64,000 nucleotides of DNA from Flavobacterium agricola (GCF_025919725.1 NZ_CP081495.1:310001-374000), one strand, 5' to 3'. Numbered from the stretch's first letter, positions 43,476-52,703 are shown. Numbers and translations are program-made. The notes: a model not told the origin generated them from the sequence alone.

Positions 43476-44939
43476 ATGAGTCAAGAAATTAGAAATCTAG
43501 AACCCAAAGCGCTTTGGAATAAATTTGCCGATTTAAATGCGGTACCACGCCCTTCTAAAAAAGAAGAACGCGTAATTGCTTTTATGCTAGAATTTGGTAA
43601 AAAATTAGGTTTAGAAACCATTAAAGATGAGGTAGGTAACATCATCATTAAAAAACCAGCAACTGCCGGAATGGAAAATCGTAAAACCATTGTTTTACAA
43701 TCCCATTTAGATATGGTGCATCAAAAAAATAACGATACCGTTTTTGATTTTGATAAACAAGGTATTGATATGTATATTGATGCCGATTGGGTACGAGCTA
43801 AAGGAACAACTTTAGGTGCTGATAACGGAATTGGTGTGGCAACCATTATGGCTATTTTAGAAGCTACTGATATTGAACATCCAGCCATCGAAGCTTTATT
43901 TACTATTGATGAAGAAACAGGAATGACTGGTGCTTTAGGTTTAAAAGGCGGATTGTTAGAAGGTCAAATTCTTTTAAATTTAGATACCGAAGAAGATGAT
44001 GAAATTGATATCGGTTGTGCAGGTGGGGTAGATGTTACAGCAACTGCAGAATATGATGAAGAAGATACGCCAACTAATTCAATCGGATATCAAATTACCG
44101 TTAAAGGTTTATCTGGTGGGCATTCGGGTATGGATATTCACAAAGGTTTAGGTAACGCAAACAAAATCATGAACCGTTTGTTGTTTAATGGGTTTGATGA
44201 TTTTGGTTTACAAATTTCAGAAATTAAAGGTGGTTCATTGCGTAACGCAATTCCGCGCGAAAGCGTTGCACAAGTAATTATTTCTGAAATGTACGATGAG
44301 GTTTTCGAGTTTGAAATGTCACAAATCATTCAAGAAATTAAAGACGAATTTCATACCACAGAACCTAATTTAGAAGTTGTTTTAGAACGTTTAGAAAATG
44401 CACCTAAAAAAGTAATGCCAAGCATGGCTCAGTTTTTCTTTGTACGTTCAATGTACACAGCTCATAACGGGGTTTACCGCATGTCAGCAGATTTTGATGA
44501 TTTGGTAGAAACATCTAACAACATCGCTAAAGTAACTTTAGGTGCTGGTAAATTGGTAGTACAATGTTTAACTCGTTCGTCAGTAGAAACGTCTAAACTA
44601 GATTGTGCAAACTCATTACGTGCAGCTTTTGAATTAATGGGTTGTGAAGTTGAATTTTCAGGATCTTATCCAGGTTGGACACCAAATCCAAATTCTGAAA
44701 TTTTAGAAGTAGTTAAAGCTATTTACGAAAAACAAAACCAAGCAAAACCAAACGTAGTTGCTTGTCATGCTGGGTTAGAATGTGGTATTTTAGGAACCAA
44801 TTACCCAGAAATGGATATGATTTCTTTCGGACCAACAATTCGTGGTGCGCATTCTCCTCAAGAACGCGTTTCTATTACCTCGGTAGCAAAATATTGGAAA
44901 TTGGTTTTAGAAATTTTAAAAAATATTCCAAACAAATAA
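43476..44939 (+). CDS. pepD: Aminoacyl-histidine dipeptidase (cytosol nonspecific dipeptidase), M20 family
   Basis: 487 residues from ATG 43476 (MSQEIRNLEPKALW). The metal-binding motifs of M20C are intact: LQSHLDMVHQKN (His, Asp), LGADNGIGVA (bridging Asp), TIDEETGMTGA (catalytic and metal Glu), LNLDTEEDDE (Asp) and the late PTIRGAHSPQER (His). A lid/dimerisation domain fills the middle. It hydrolyses dipeptides in the cytosol, including carnosine-like ones. Confidence 0.93.
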   Translation: MSQEIRNLEPKALWNKFADLNAVPRPSKKEERVIAFMLEFGKKLGLETIKDEVGNIIIKKPATAGMENRKTIVLQSHLDMVHQKNNDTVFDFDKQGIDMYIDADWVRAKGTTLGADNGIGVATIMAILEATDIEHPAIEALFTIDEETGMTGALGLKGGLLEGQILLNLDTEEDDEIDIGCAGGVDVTATAEYDEEDTPTNSIGYQITVKGLSGGHSGMDIHKGLGNANKIMNRLLFNGFDDFGLQISEIKGGSLRNAIPRESVAQVIISEMYDEVFEFEMSQIIQEIKDEFHTTEPNLEVVLERLENAPKKVMPSMAQFFFVRSMYTAHNGVYRMSADFDDLVETSNNIAKVTLGAGKLVVQCLTRSSVETSKLDCANSLRAAFELMGCEVEFSGSYPGWTPNPNSEILEVVKAIYEKQNQAKPNVVACHAGLECGILGTNYPEMDMISFGPTIRGAHSPQERVSITSVAKYWKLVLEILKNIPNK

Positions 44940-44945
44940 AACATT

Positions 44946-44977
44946 AAACCTTCGAAATTTTTCGAAGGTTTTTTTTA
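44946..44977 (+). terminator. Terminator of the dipeptidase gene
   Basis: AACCTTCGAAA and TTTCGAAGGTT around TTTT-like loop, then a T-run. Confidence 0.8.
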
Positions 44978-45229
44978 TACTTTTCTTCATATTCGTCTTT
45001 TTGCATTTTACCACATAATGCATTTCAATTTTCAATGTTAAATTTTAAATTGTTAATAAGTTTCTTTTTTTATTGTATTAGCCTGATTTTATTACAAAAG
45101 TTTGGTTAATAACTTTTTATGTTAAAAAATACAATATTAAAAAAATGTAAACTTTTTGTGTTTGTTTTTTATTTAATTAGCTGATTGTTAAGTTTTTAAT
45201 TTATATTTTTTGAAAACTTTTTAATTTGG

Positions 45230-45260
45230 TTGTTTTATAATAAACAGATTTTTATCTTAG
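45230..45260 (+). promoter_or_regulatory. Candidate promoter TTG-N20-TATCTTAG
   Basis: A TTG at 45230-45232 lies 20 bases before TATCTTAG, a one-base variant of TAnnTTTG; the ATG is 76 bases further on. A similar TACTTTAG precedes rocD. Confidence 0.4.
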
Positions 45261-45336
45261 TACAAATAATAAACTACTACAAAAATAAGTTAGCTGTTAT
45301 TTAAAAAACGAATGGTTTAATTCTAAATGTTTTGGT

Positions 45337-47127
45337 ATGCAAGTAAAAGAAACTTATAAAAATGCGACAACCTATTCGCAAGATGAAGTACTACAAGAAA
45401 CCTTACAATATTTTAAAGGTGATGATCTAGCAGCTCGTGTTTGGATTAATAAATATGCATTAAAAGATTCTGAAGGTAATTTATACGAGAAATCTCCGGC
45501 AGATATGCACAAACGTTTGGCTTCAGAAATTGCTCGCATCGAAGCTAAGTATCCTAATGCACATTCAGAAGCAGAAATTCTAAATCTTATTCAAGATTTT
45601 AAATATATTATTCCGCAAGGTTCTCCAATGACCGGAATCGGAAATCCTTTTCAAATCGCATCTTTGTCCAATTGTTTTGTTATTGGCAATAAAGGCGAAA
45701 GCGATTCGTACGGTGGGATCATGAAAATTGATCAAGAACAAGTGCAGTTAATGAAACGCCGTGGTGGCGTGGGGCATGATTTGTCACATATTCGTCCAAA
45801 AGGTTCAGCTGTAAAAAACTCAGCTTTAACTTCAACCGGATTAGTACCTTTTATGGAACGTTATTCTAATTCTACGCGCGAAGTTGCTCAAGACGGACGC
45901 CGCGGAGCTTTAATGCTTTCGGTATCTATCAACCATCCTGACGCTGAAGATTTTATTGACGCAAAATTAGAACAAGGTAAAATTACCGGCGCAAACGTTT
46001 CGGTTCGTATTTCTGACGATTTTATGCAAGCTGTAAAAGCAGGACAAGAATACGTACAAAAATATCCAATTTTCTCAGCTAACCCGCAGTTTACTAAAAC
46101 GGTTAATGCAAACGAAATCTGGAATAAAATTGTGCATAATGCCTGGAAATCTGCCGAACCTGGTATTTTATTTTGGGATACCATTATTCGTGAATCGTTA
46201 CCTGACTGTTATGCCGATTTAGGTTATAAAACCTTATCAACCAATCCATGTGGTGAAATTCCGTTATGTGCTTATGATTCGTGCCGTTTATTGGCAATCA
46301 ATTTGTATTCGTACGTAGTAAATCCGTTTACTAAAGATGCGTTTTTTGATATGGAATTGTTTAAAAAACATGTTGCCATTGCACAACGCATGATGGATGA
46401 TATTATTGATTTAGAATTAGAAAAAATTGATGCTATAATTCAAAAAATTGATGCGGATCCGGAAGATGAAGAAGTAAAACGTATTGAGAAAAACCTTTGG
46501 TTTGAAATTCGTAAAAAAGCCGAAGAAGGACGCAGAACCGGTGTTGGAATTACTGCAGAAGGCGATATGTTGGCAGCATTAAATATTCGTTACGGTAGTG
46601 ACGAAGGAAATGCTTTTGCAGAACAAGTACATAAAAACTTAGCTTTAGCTGCGTACCGTGCTTCGGTTGATATGGCTAAAGAGCGTGGAGCTTTTGGTAT
46701 TTTTGATGCCCATCGCGAAAAAAACAATCCGTTTTTATTACGTTTAAAAGCAGAAGATCCAGCTTTATATAACGATATGTTAGAATATGGGCGCCGTAAC
46801 ATTGCTTTGTTAACCATTGCACCAACCGGAAGTACGTCATTAATGTCACAAACTACATCGGGTATCGAACCGGTATTTTTACCGGTGTACAAGCGTCGCC
46901 GTAAAGTAAATCCGAATGATAAAAACGTGCGTATTGATTATGTTGACGATGTGGGGGATTCGTTCGAAGAATATATTGTTTTCCACCATAAGTTTAAAGA
47001 TTGGATGGAAATTAATGGTATTGATAGCTCTAAAAACTTTACCGATGCTGAGCTGGATGAGTTGATTGAAAAATCACCTTATTACAAAGCAACATCAAAC
47101 GATATTGATTGGTTAAACAAAGAGTAA
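45337..47127 (+). CDS. Class II (B12-dependent) ribonucleotide reductase, N-terminal part
   Basis: 596 residues with the catalytic barrel of adenosylcobalamin-dependent ribonucleoside-diphosphate reductase (NrdJ type). LSNCFVIG gives the first redox cysteine, NPCGEIPL the thiyl radical cysteine and the catalytic glutamate, and IAPTGSTSLM a substrate-phosphate loop. MQGAIQ and later barrel elements lie in the following ORF. No nrdB-like gene is present, as expected for class II. The frame ends at NKE-stop just where the family continues, so the gene is split. See 47130-47897. Confidence 0.9.
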   Translation: MQVKETYKNATTYSQDEVLQETLQYFKGDDLAARVWINKYALKDSEGNLYEKSPADMHKRLASEIARIEAKYPNAHSEAEILNLIQDFKYIIPQGSPMTGIGNPFQIASLSNCFVIGNKGESDSYGGIMKIDQEQVQLMKRRGGVGHDLSHIRPKGSAVKNSALTSTGLVPFMERYSNSTREVAQDGRRGALMLSVSINHPDAEDFIDAKLEQGKITGANVSVRISDDFMQAVKAGQEYVQKYPIFSANPQFTKTVNANEIWNKIVHNAWKSAEPGILFWDTIIRESLPDCYADLGYKTLSTNPCGEIPLCAYDSCRLLAINLYSYVVNPFTKDAFFDMELFKKHVAIAQRMMDDIIDLELEKIDAIIQKIDADPEDEEVKRIEKNLWFEIRKKAEEGRRTGVGITAEGDMLAALNIRYGSDEGNAFAEQVHKNLALAAYRASVDMAKERGAFGIFDAHREKNNPFLLRLKAEDPALYNDMLEYGRRNIALLTIAPTGSTSLMSQTTSGIEPVFLPVYKRRRKVNPNDKNVRIDYVDDVGDSFEEYIVFHHKFKDWMEINGIDSSKNFTDAELDELIEKSPYYKATSNDIDWLNKE

Positions 47128-47129
47128 AA

Positions 47130-47897
47130 ATGCAAGGAGCTATTCAAAAATGGGTAGATCATTCTATTTCAGTAACCATCAACATTCCAAACGACGCAAC
47201 AGAAGAATTGGTAAACAAATTGTACTTAACAGCTTGGGAAGTTGGTTGTAAAGGCGTAACCGTTTACCGAGATGGCTCTCGTTCTGGTGTTTTAGTTTCT
47301 AAAGATGATGCTAAAAAAGAAGAACCACAAGTTGGTTTAACCACGCATTTCCCGACAAAACGTCCGGTTATTTTAGATGCCGATGTGGTACGTTTTCAAA
47401 ATAATAAAGAAAAATGGATTGCATTTATTGGTAAAATAGATGACAAACCTTATGAAATATTCACTGGTTTAGCCGACGACGAAGATGGTATTTTACTACC
47501 GCGTTGGGTAAATGACGGCTTTATTATTAAAAATAAAGACGAAAATGGAAATTCACGTTACGATTTTCAGTACGTTAACCAACGTGGCTACAAAACCACG
47601 ATTGAAGGTTTATCGTACCGATTTGATCCGGAGTTCTGGAATTATGCCAAATTAATTTCAGGAACTTTACGCCATGGTATGGCCATTGACAATGTTATAG
47701 ATTTAATTAATGGCTTACAATTGGATAAAGAATCTATTAATTCATGGAAAAACGGAGTAGCTCGTGCTTTAAAACGTTTTATTCCTGACGGTACTGATGC
47801 TGTTGGGCAAAAATGTAGCAATTGCGGATCAACTCAAATCATGTATCAAGAAGGCTGTTTAACTTGTAAAAATTGCGGATCTTCTAAATGTGGATAA
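47130..47897 (+). CDS. Class II ribonucleotide reductase, C-terminal part
   Basis: 255 residues. MQGAIQKWVDHSISVTIN and YRDGSRSGVLV complete the catalytic barrel. A TSCPD-type domain follows (about 85-200). The tail CSNCGSTQIMYQEGCLTCKN and CGSSKCG is a cysteine-rich redox/zinc end. ATG 47130 is two bases after the stop of the upstream part; TTG 47109 overlaps it instead. Either a frameshift or a two-gene form similar in concept to NrdJa/NrdJb could explain it. In relatives I know of, the protein is one chain. Confidence 0.85.
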   Translation: MQGAIQKWVDHSISVTINIPNDATEELVNKLYLTAWEVGCKGVTVYRDGSRSGVLVSKDDAKKEEPQVGLTTHFPTKRPVILDADVVRFQNNKEKWIAFIGKIDDKPYEIFTGLADDEDGILLPRWVNDGFIIKNKDENGNSRYDFQYVNQRGYKTTIEGLSYRFDPEFWNYAKLISGTLRHGMAIDNVIDLINGLQLDKESINSWKNGVARALKRFIPDGTDAVGQKCSNCGSTQIMYQEGCLTCKNCGSSKCG

Positions 47898-47898
47898 A

Positions 47899-47932
47899 AA
47901 CAAAAGCCGGTTACTTAGTAACCGGCTTTTTA
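47899..47932 (+). terminator. Terminator of the ribonucleotide reductase
   Basis: AAAAGCCGGTTAC and GTAACCGGCTTTTT around TTA, a strong GC-rich stem. Confidence 0.85.
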
Positions 47933-47985
47933 GTTTAGCTTTTTTTCGAACTTTTACTTCGTTCGAAAAGAAACCAAACTTTTCA

Positions 47986-48240
47986 TTAACTAATAGATCT
48001 TGAAATAATATTCGAGAAGCTTAAAATAGTTAAAGCACTAACAAAGCTTAAAAAACTTGCCGTATAGCCGTCACAAAAAAAGGACAACTGAAATAAAACA
48101 GCTAAAATTCCAAAACCAAAAATACTTGCTAGTAAACCAATAATGATGTTAGCAAGAAGCCCCAGACCGCTTTTAATAAAACAATAGTGCGCTAGTAATC
48201 CTGAGACTATTCCGATTGTAATTAAATAAATAATATTCAT
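47986..48240 (-). CDS. GlsB/YeaQ/YmgE family membrane protein
   Basis: 84 residues and three membrane helices. ITIGIVSGLLAHYCFIKSG and LGLLANIIIGLLASIFG give the repeated glycine-rich helices of the YeaQ/YmgE stress-response family. No function beyond stress induction is known for the family. It is a lone gene between the reductase and the outer-membrane gene. Confidence 0.75.
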   Translation of the reverse strand: MNIIYLITIGIVSGLLAHYCFIKSGLGLLANIIIGLLASIFGFGILAVLFQLSFFCDGYTASFLSFVSALTILSFSNIISRSIS

Positions 48241-48380
48241 AATACAATGTTTTTAATCTAGGTTAGTGATATGTTATTATAAAAACGTATTTAATTATTT
48301 TAAAATTATTTTTTTAACTTTTTTATTGATGTAATGTTTGTTTTAATCGTTAAAATTAAATATAAATGAATTGAAAAGTT

Positions 48381-50204
48381 TTAAAAGTAAGAAATTATTT
48401 CTGGCTTACTAATTTCAAAATTAGGTAAAGCCAAATCAGTATTATTGAAAGAATTTAAATGAATTATATTTTTACCTTGTGTTGGTAAAGTTGGTATATA
48501 GATAAATGAAACTTGAAGCTTATCAAATACTAAAAAATCATTAGAAATTTGTATCCCAGCCCCAAAACTCGAATAAACTTTAGAGTTTACCAACTTTTCT
48601 CCGGTATTGGCAATGGTTCCAAAATTGGCTGACAAAAATGGATTTAATCTAAACCCATAAAAGTTTTTAGGCGAATAACTTTGTAATTGCAACGACAAAG
48701 TTGCTTTTTTGGTTCCACGTTTATAGTTGTTAAAACCAACAATTCCATCTTCTCGTAAGCCTAAAGATGCAACATCATTCCAAACATTAAATCTGTTATT
48801 TCCAATGGCTGCTTTAGGCACAATAAATTGCCTAAATTTCCAATCACCAATGGTAAAAATATTGCTCATGTAAAACAAACTTAGTTTAACTAAACTTTGT
48901 TCTGTTTTGCCATTATTAAAATAGGTGCCCGCTTCTAAGGTTGTGGCTAAATATCCAAAATTATAATTGCGCCCGTTAGAAAGTTGTCCGCCCAGATAAA
49001 AACGACGCCTTTTATTACGGTGTTCATAACCCGTTGTAATAAAAATGTTTTGTCCGGTTTGGTAGTATTCTGTTACGCCCTGATAAAATATATCTTCACT
49101 TTTATTAAAAAAACGAGAAGTTAAACCAACCGATGTTAACCATAAATTGGTATCGCTATAAAAATGATACGGATCTTGTGTTTGATCAGGCCTTAATGTA
49201 TAATTTGTATTTACAAATCGGGTGGTTGTTATTAAATGGGTTGCATTTACAAGTTCTGGAGCATCAAAAATTTTAAACGCATAACCACCCCAAATATCGT
49301 ATTGGTCGTATTTGTATTTTAGCCTTTCTTTTTCAAGATCTAAATTATAAATCGTATCGTTTTTAAATAAATGTTCGTATTTTATACCACCAACCCATTT
49401 GGTAAAGTTCGAAAAAAAATCACGTTTTAATTCGACTGTTCTAACCTTGTTATTATTAAAATCTTTTAAATAATTTATGTTATATTCAATAAAGGTTTGT
49501 TTGATGTTCGGAACGCGATATTGTAATTGATATTTGTTGGTTCCTTCAACATAATTGTGTTGGTACGCAGGGGTGAACTGATGGCCTAAACCTGCAAAGT
49601 TACGTTGGTTTATCTCAGTTTTTAAAACTTTACTATTCATCGAAGCTTTAAAAATTATACTCCAGGCATCTAAGGAACGCACAACCAAGTCAACCGAATC
49701 GGTTGTGGTTGGTATAGGAACTGGAATAATTTTAATTTTTCTGATAAACTTTTGCGTGTATAAAATACGTTCTGACTCAATAATTTTTTCCGGATTTAAC
49801 GGCTGATTTTCTTTAAAAAGTAAATAGTTTTTTATAGCCCAAGGTTTTGTTTTTAAGTGCAAATCATTCCCTACGTTTTCTAACCAAGTTTTTGGCGTTT
49901 TAGTAGAATCATCTACTGAATAACCAAACGGATCATTGGATTCAAAAATGATTTTGCGAATAATTTTACCAGCATAAGGATCATAATCTATAGCTGTATT
50001 TTCTGAAGATGCTGCTGTTGTTTTTGGTCTTTTAAACAACCAGCGGTGCATTTGCTTGGTAAATTTGTGCTTATTAGAATAGTTTTCAATATTTTTTAAA
50101 AATGCAACAGAATCTTGTTCTTGTTTTTGAGAAAAAAGAATATTAGTACTTAGTAAAAAAGTTGTGAAAAAAAATAAAAATTTGAATCTAAAAAACACCA
50201 ACAA
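48381..50204 (-). CDS. BamA/TamA-like outer membrane beta-barrel protein
   Basis: 607 residues. A signal peptide (to about residue 26) starts from TTG or GTG codons; no ATG precedes it in frame. A POTRA-like region (about 70-170) contains GKIIRKIIF and SERILYTQKFIRKI. A C-terminal barrel of about 430 residues with alternating aromatic strands ends in SYF, as expected of an outer-membrane protein. It may assemble or translocate outer-membrane components, but lacks the multiple POTRA domains of true BamA. Confidence 0.75.
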   Translation of the reverse strand: MLVFFRFKFLFFFTTFLLSTNILFSQKQEQDSVAFLKNIENYSNKHKFTKQMHRWLFKRPKTTAASSENTAIDYDPYAGKIIRKIIFESNDPFGYSVDDSTKTPKTWLENVGNDLHLKTKPWAIKNYLLFKENQPLNPEKIIESERILYTQKFIRKIKIIPVPIPTTTDSVDLVVRSLDAWSIIFKASMNSKVLKTEINQRNFAGLGHQFTPAYQHNYVEGTNKYQLQYRVPNIKQTFIEYNINYLKDFNNNKVRTVELKRDFFSNFTKWVGGIKYEHLFKNDTIYNLDLEKERLKYKYDQYDIWGGYAFKIFDAPELVNATHLITTTRFVNTNYTLRPDQTQDPYHFYSDTNLWLTSVGLTSRFFNKSEDIFYQGVTEYYQTGQNIFITTGYEHRNKRRRFYLGGQLSNGRNYNFGYLATTLEAGTYFNNGKTEQSLVKLSLFYMSNIFTIGDWKFRQFIVPKAAIGNNRFNVWNDVASLGLREDGIVGFNNYKRGTKKATLSLQLQSYSPKNFYGFRLNPFLSANFGTIANTGEKLVNSKVYSSFGAGIQISNDFLVFDKLQVSFIYIPTLPTQGKNIIHLNSFNNTDLALPNFEISKPEIISYF

Positions 50205-50269
50205 GTAAATAAAATTAAAGCTTTAAGTTACTTAAAAAAACGTAAAAAAAATAAAAAAGTATGTGCGTA

Positions 50270-50301
50270 AAAAAAATCCCTACAATTAAGTAGGGATTTT
50301 A
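50270..50301 (-). terminator. Terminator of the lipoprotein gene
   Basis: AAATCCCTAC and GTAGGGATTT around AATTAA, flanked by an A-run that reads as T on the minus strand. Confidence 0.75.
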
Positions 50302-50303
50302 TA

Positions 50304-50675
50304 TTAATTTATTTTAGTGGCATACCCACGTTGTTTTTTACCTTGACCAACAAACGAATATTCAAACGTATAGCCATCTTTATCTGTCATAACAATTTTC
50401 ATGTTGATGGCTTGCTTTTCTGCCATATTTTTAGGGTTTATTTTTTGTAAAATAAATTCACAATCAGAAACCCAACGTACTGAGGCAGTATCTGTTTTGC
50501 CATTAAAAGTTTCAATTTGTAAAGAGTCGTTTCGTTCAAAAATCGAAACATGTTCTACACCATTTACGTCTTGCTTAAATTCAAATTTACCTGTTTTATA
50601 TTCTGCACAATCATTTTGTTGTTGGTAACAAGATATAAACAATAAGGTAAAAGGGATAATTAAGAATTTATTCAT
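50304..50675 (-). CDS. Small lipoprotein
   Basis: 123 residues. The signal peptide ends in the lipobox LLFISC, so the mature protein is lipid-anchored. The remainder is a compact, beta-rich domain with a conserved SVRWVSDCEFIL segment and one cysteine pair (C27 region and this one). I do not recognise a function. It is the last gene of the probable murQ operon, 22 bases after its neighbour. Confidence 0.7.
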   Translation of the reverse strand: MNKFLIIPFTLLFISCYQQQNDCAEYKTGKFEFKQDVNGVEHVSIFERNDSLQIETFNGKTDTASVRWVSDCEFILQKINPKNMAEKQAINMKIVMTDKDGYTFEYSFVGQGKKQRGYATKIN

Positions 50676-50697
50676 TTAAAAAAAATTAAGTGCGGTA

Positions 50698-51162
50698 TTA
50701 GTTAAAACTTATCTGAAAACCCAATCCGCGATTATTAGCTATAATATTAACTTCGTTACTATACTCAGCATTTTTATTCGAAACGCTTTCATTGTATGTA
50801 CTAATTGCTTTTTTTAATTTCTTTTTTCTTCCTGCTAATACAGGAATAGATCCAACTACTGAAGCCAATCCAACATAAGTTAATGCTCCCGGATAATCGT
50901 GTACCGTAGTTAATCCTACTAACAAATCGCCAACAATTAAACCACCACCTATGCCAAGTAAGATACCGCCAAAAGTACTTTTTTGTTTGTAAGACATGTA
51001 GTTTTGATAAGCTACAATATCAGTATTCTGAAACTCTTCTTTTACATAGCTTTCGGAAACTCTAGAATTGTTTACAAAAAATTTGTTTTTCTTAAACTCA
51101 ATTTCTTGAGCATTTAAATTTATTGCTAGTAAGGCAAAGAAAATAAAAAAAATGGTTTTCAT
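50698..51162 (-). CDS. Secreted/membrane protein, paralogue 1
   Basis: 154 residues. Signal peptide ending near NLNAQ, then a short beta part, a glycine-rich hydrophobic stretch (FGGILLGIGGGLIVGDLLVG) and a basic GRKKKLKKAI segment. It shares the layout of 51402-51872 (paralogues), including the ending SNRGLG/SRGVG-type motif (NNRGLGFQISFN here). Function unknown; probably an outer-envelope protein. Confidence 0.65.
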   Translation of the reverse strand: MKTIFFIFFALLAINLNAQEIEFKKNKFFVNNSRVSESYVKEEFQNTDIVAYQNYMSYKQKSTFGGILLGIGGGLIVGDLLVGLTTVHDYPGALTYVGLASVVGSIPVLAGRKKKLKKAISTYNESVSNKNAEYSNEVNIIANNRGLGFQISFN

Positions 51163-51168
51163 AATTGG

Positions 51169-51399
51169 TTAGTTTTCAGAATCATTAAACAAAGCACTTG
51201 TTATTTTGGTAACGCCTTTAAAAAGTAAATAAGCAGAAAAACCAGCAATTGCAATTCCTAAAAGTAAAATAGGGATAAAAAAAGGATGCCCTTGATTTTT
51301 AAATGAGGAATGTATAATAACAGGCCCAATAAACATTAATGGAAATGAACCTATGCTGTATTTAACTCCTTTATATAATAAATTTTTGTTTGTTGACAT
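51169..51399 (-). CDS. DUF6095 family membrane protein
   Basis: 76 residues with two membrane helices (about 15-35 and 45-65): LMFIGPVIIHSSFKNQ and LGIAIAGFSAYLLF. It is a small family of unknown function that I associate with murQ neighbourhoods in Flavobacteriia. It is located between the two paralogous envelope genes, with gaps of 2 and 6 bases. Confidence 0.65.
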   Translation of the reverse strand: MSTNKNLLYKGVKYSIGSFPLMFIGPVIIHSSFKNQGHPFFIPILLLGIAIAGFSAYLLFKGVTKITSALFNDSEN

Positions 51400-51401
51400 G
51401 T

Positions 51402-51872
51402 TTAAAAATTAATTTGTAATCCTACGCCACGGCTGTTAGAAACAACTCCAACTTCAAAATTACTTTGTGCAGCTTGGTTTGTTTGTTTTTCTACCGCATT
51501 GTTATAAGCATCAATTGCCTTATTTAATTTTTTCTTACGGCCTTTTAAAAAAGGATAAGAAGCAACTAATGATGCAGCACCTACGGCTGAAAATGCACTT
51601 GGATACGATTCGTCAGAAACTAAGCTTTTTACTGCATCAGCAACTAACATAGCGCAACCAAAACCTAATAAAAAACCACCCCAAGAAGTACGATTTGTGT
51701 ACGTTTTAAAGTTTTCGTAAGCAACAGCATCTGTTTGTTTCATTTTTTGTTTTAATTGAAACGCAGGAATTTGTTCTCCGTTAATATAGTATTTTTTTTC
51801 TATGATTTCAACTTTCTGTGCAGATGCAGCAAAAGAACATAGAACAACGAATAAAAATAGTACCTTTTTCAT
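51402..51872 (-). CDS. Secreted/membrane protein, paralogue 2
   Basis: 156 residues. Signal peptide (about 1-19), KVEIIEKKYYINGEQIP, then a hydrophobic glycine-rich segment (WGGFLLGFGCAMLVADAV) and GRKKKLNKAIDAYN; the ending NSRGVGLQINF matches paralogue 1. I estimate about one third identity between the two by eye. It follows murQ with a 12-base gap. Function unknown. Confidence 0.65.
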   Translation of the reverse strand: MKKVLFLFVVLCSFAASAQKVEIIEKKYYINGEQIPAFQLKQKMKQTDAVAYENFKTYTNRTSWGGFLLGFGCAMLVADAVKSLVSDESYPSAFSAVGAASLVASYPFLKGRKKKLNKAIDAYNNAVEKQTNQAAQSNFEVGVVSNSRGVGLQINF

Positions 51873-51884
51873 GATAAGTAAAAT

Positions 51885-52703
51885 TTAGTTATTTAAATAA
51901 AAATCAACTGCTTTTCTGACCGAGTTGTTTTGTAATAATAATTCTTTTGCTTTTACGTAATCAACAGGAATTTGTTCCATTATCATTCGTACGCCGCGAT
52001 CAATAAGTTTATCATTACTTAACTGCATATCAACCATTTTATTTCCTTTTACCTTACCTAATTGTATCATGGTAGCGGTAGAAATCATGTTTAATACCAG
52101 TTTTTGTGCTGTTCCGGCTTTCATTCTAGAACTGCCGGTTACAAACTCAGGCCCAACAATAACTTCAATAGGGTACTTTGCTGTTTGTGAAATTGGGGAA
52201 TTTCGGTTACATGTTATGCTTGCTGTTGTTATTTGGTTTTGGTTGCATTTTTCTAGCCCACCCAAAACATATGGGGTGGTTCCAGAGGCAGCAATACCAA
52301 GTACAACATCTAAAGTTGTAATATTATGTTTATTTAAATCTAGCCAAGCTTGGTTTAAATCGTCTTCAGCAAATTCAACAGCTTTTCTAATAGCGGTATC
52401 ACCACCTGCAATAAGACCAATAACTAAATCTGAAGAAACACCAAAGGTTGGCGGGCATTCTGAGGCATCTACAACTCCTAATCTTCCAGAAGTTCCGGCG
52501 CCAATGTAAAATAATCTACCGCCTGCTTTAAGTTGTTTAACAACAATTTCTATTACCTTTTTAATTTCAGGAATAGCTTTTGAAACAGCAACAGGAACAA
52601 ATTGATCTTCTTGATTAATAGCTTCAAGTAAATCCTGCAGTTCCATGTTTTCTAAATTATCATATTTAGAATCGGATTCGGTAGTTTTTGTAAATCCTTT
52701 CAT
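51885..52703 (-). CDS. murQ: N-acetylmuramic acid 6-phosphate etherase
   Basis: Splits the lactyl ether of MurNAc-6-P to GlcNAc-6-P, recycling peptidoglycan. 272 residues with an SIS fold. FYIGAGTSGRLGVVDASE and ECPPTFG carry the sugar-phosphate site, and GSSRMKAGTAQKLVLNM the family end motif with the active glutamate region. It heads an operon of five envelope-related genes running to 50304. Confidence 0.94.
   Translation of the reverse strand: MKGFTKTTESDSKYDNLENMELQDLLEAINQEDQFVPVAVSKAIPEIKKVIEIVVKQLKAGGRLFYIGAGTSGRLGVVDASECPPTFGVSSDLVIGLIAGGDTAIRKAVEFAEDDLNQAWLDLNKHNITTLDVVLGIAASGTTPYVLGGLEKCNQNQITTASITCNRNSPISQTAKYPIEVIVGPEFVTGSSRMKAGTAQKLVLNMISTATMIQLGKVKGNKMVDMQLSNDKLIDRGVRMIMEQIPVDYVKAKELLLQNNSVRKAVDFYLNN

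Larger units (their letters stand above)
44940..45336. other. Long AT-rich region upstream of the ribonucleotide reductase
   Basis: 397 bases holding the terminator of the dipeptidase gene and a candidate promoter at 45230-45260. I looked for a cobalamin riboswitch and an NrdR box and saw neither. No ORF is supportable. Confidence 0.5.

Noticed and set aside
44978..45336. Cobalamin riboswitch or NrdR box before the class II reductase
   Set aside because: Expected from function, but I found neither the conserved B12-box sequence nor paired NrdR boxes; only an AT-rich leader and a candidate promoter.
45888..46184. Minus-strand ORF inside the ribonucleotide reductase gene
   Set aside because: Antisense to conserved catalytic sequence, and no promoter or family resemblance.
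47942..47972. Hairpin TTTTCGAAC/GTTCGAAAA as a terminator
   Set aside because: It has a stem but lacks a T-run downstream on either strand; the neighbouring stem at 47899 is the better terminator.
52069..52509. Plus-strand ORF of 146 codons
   Set aside because: It lies fully inside murQ, whose SIS and end motifs are intact; a shadow of codon bias.
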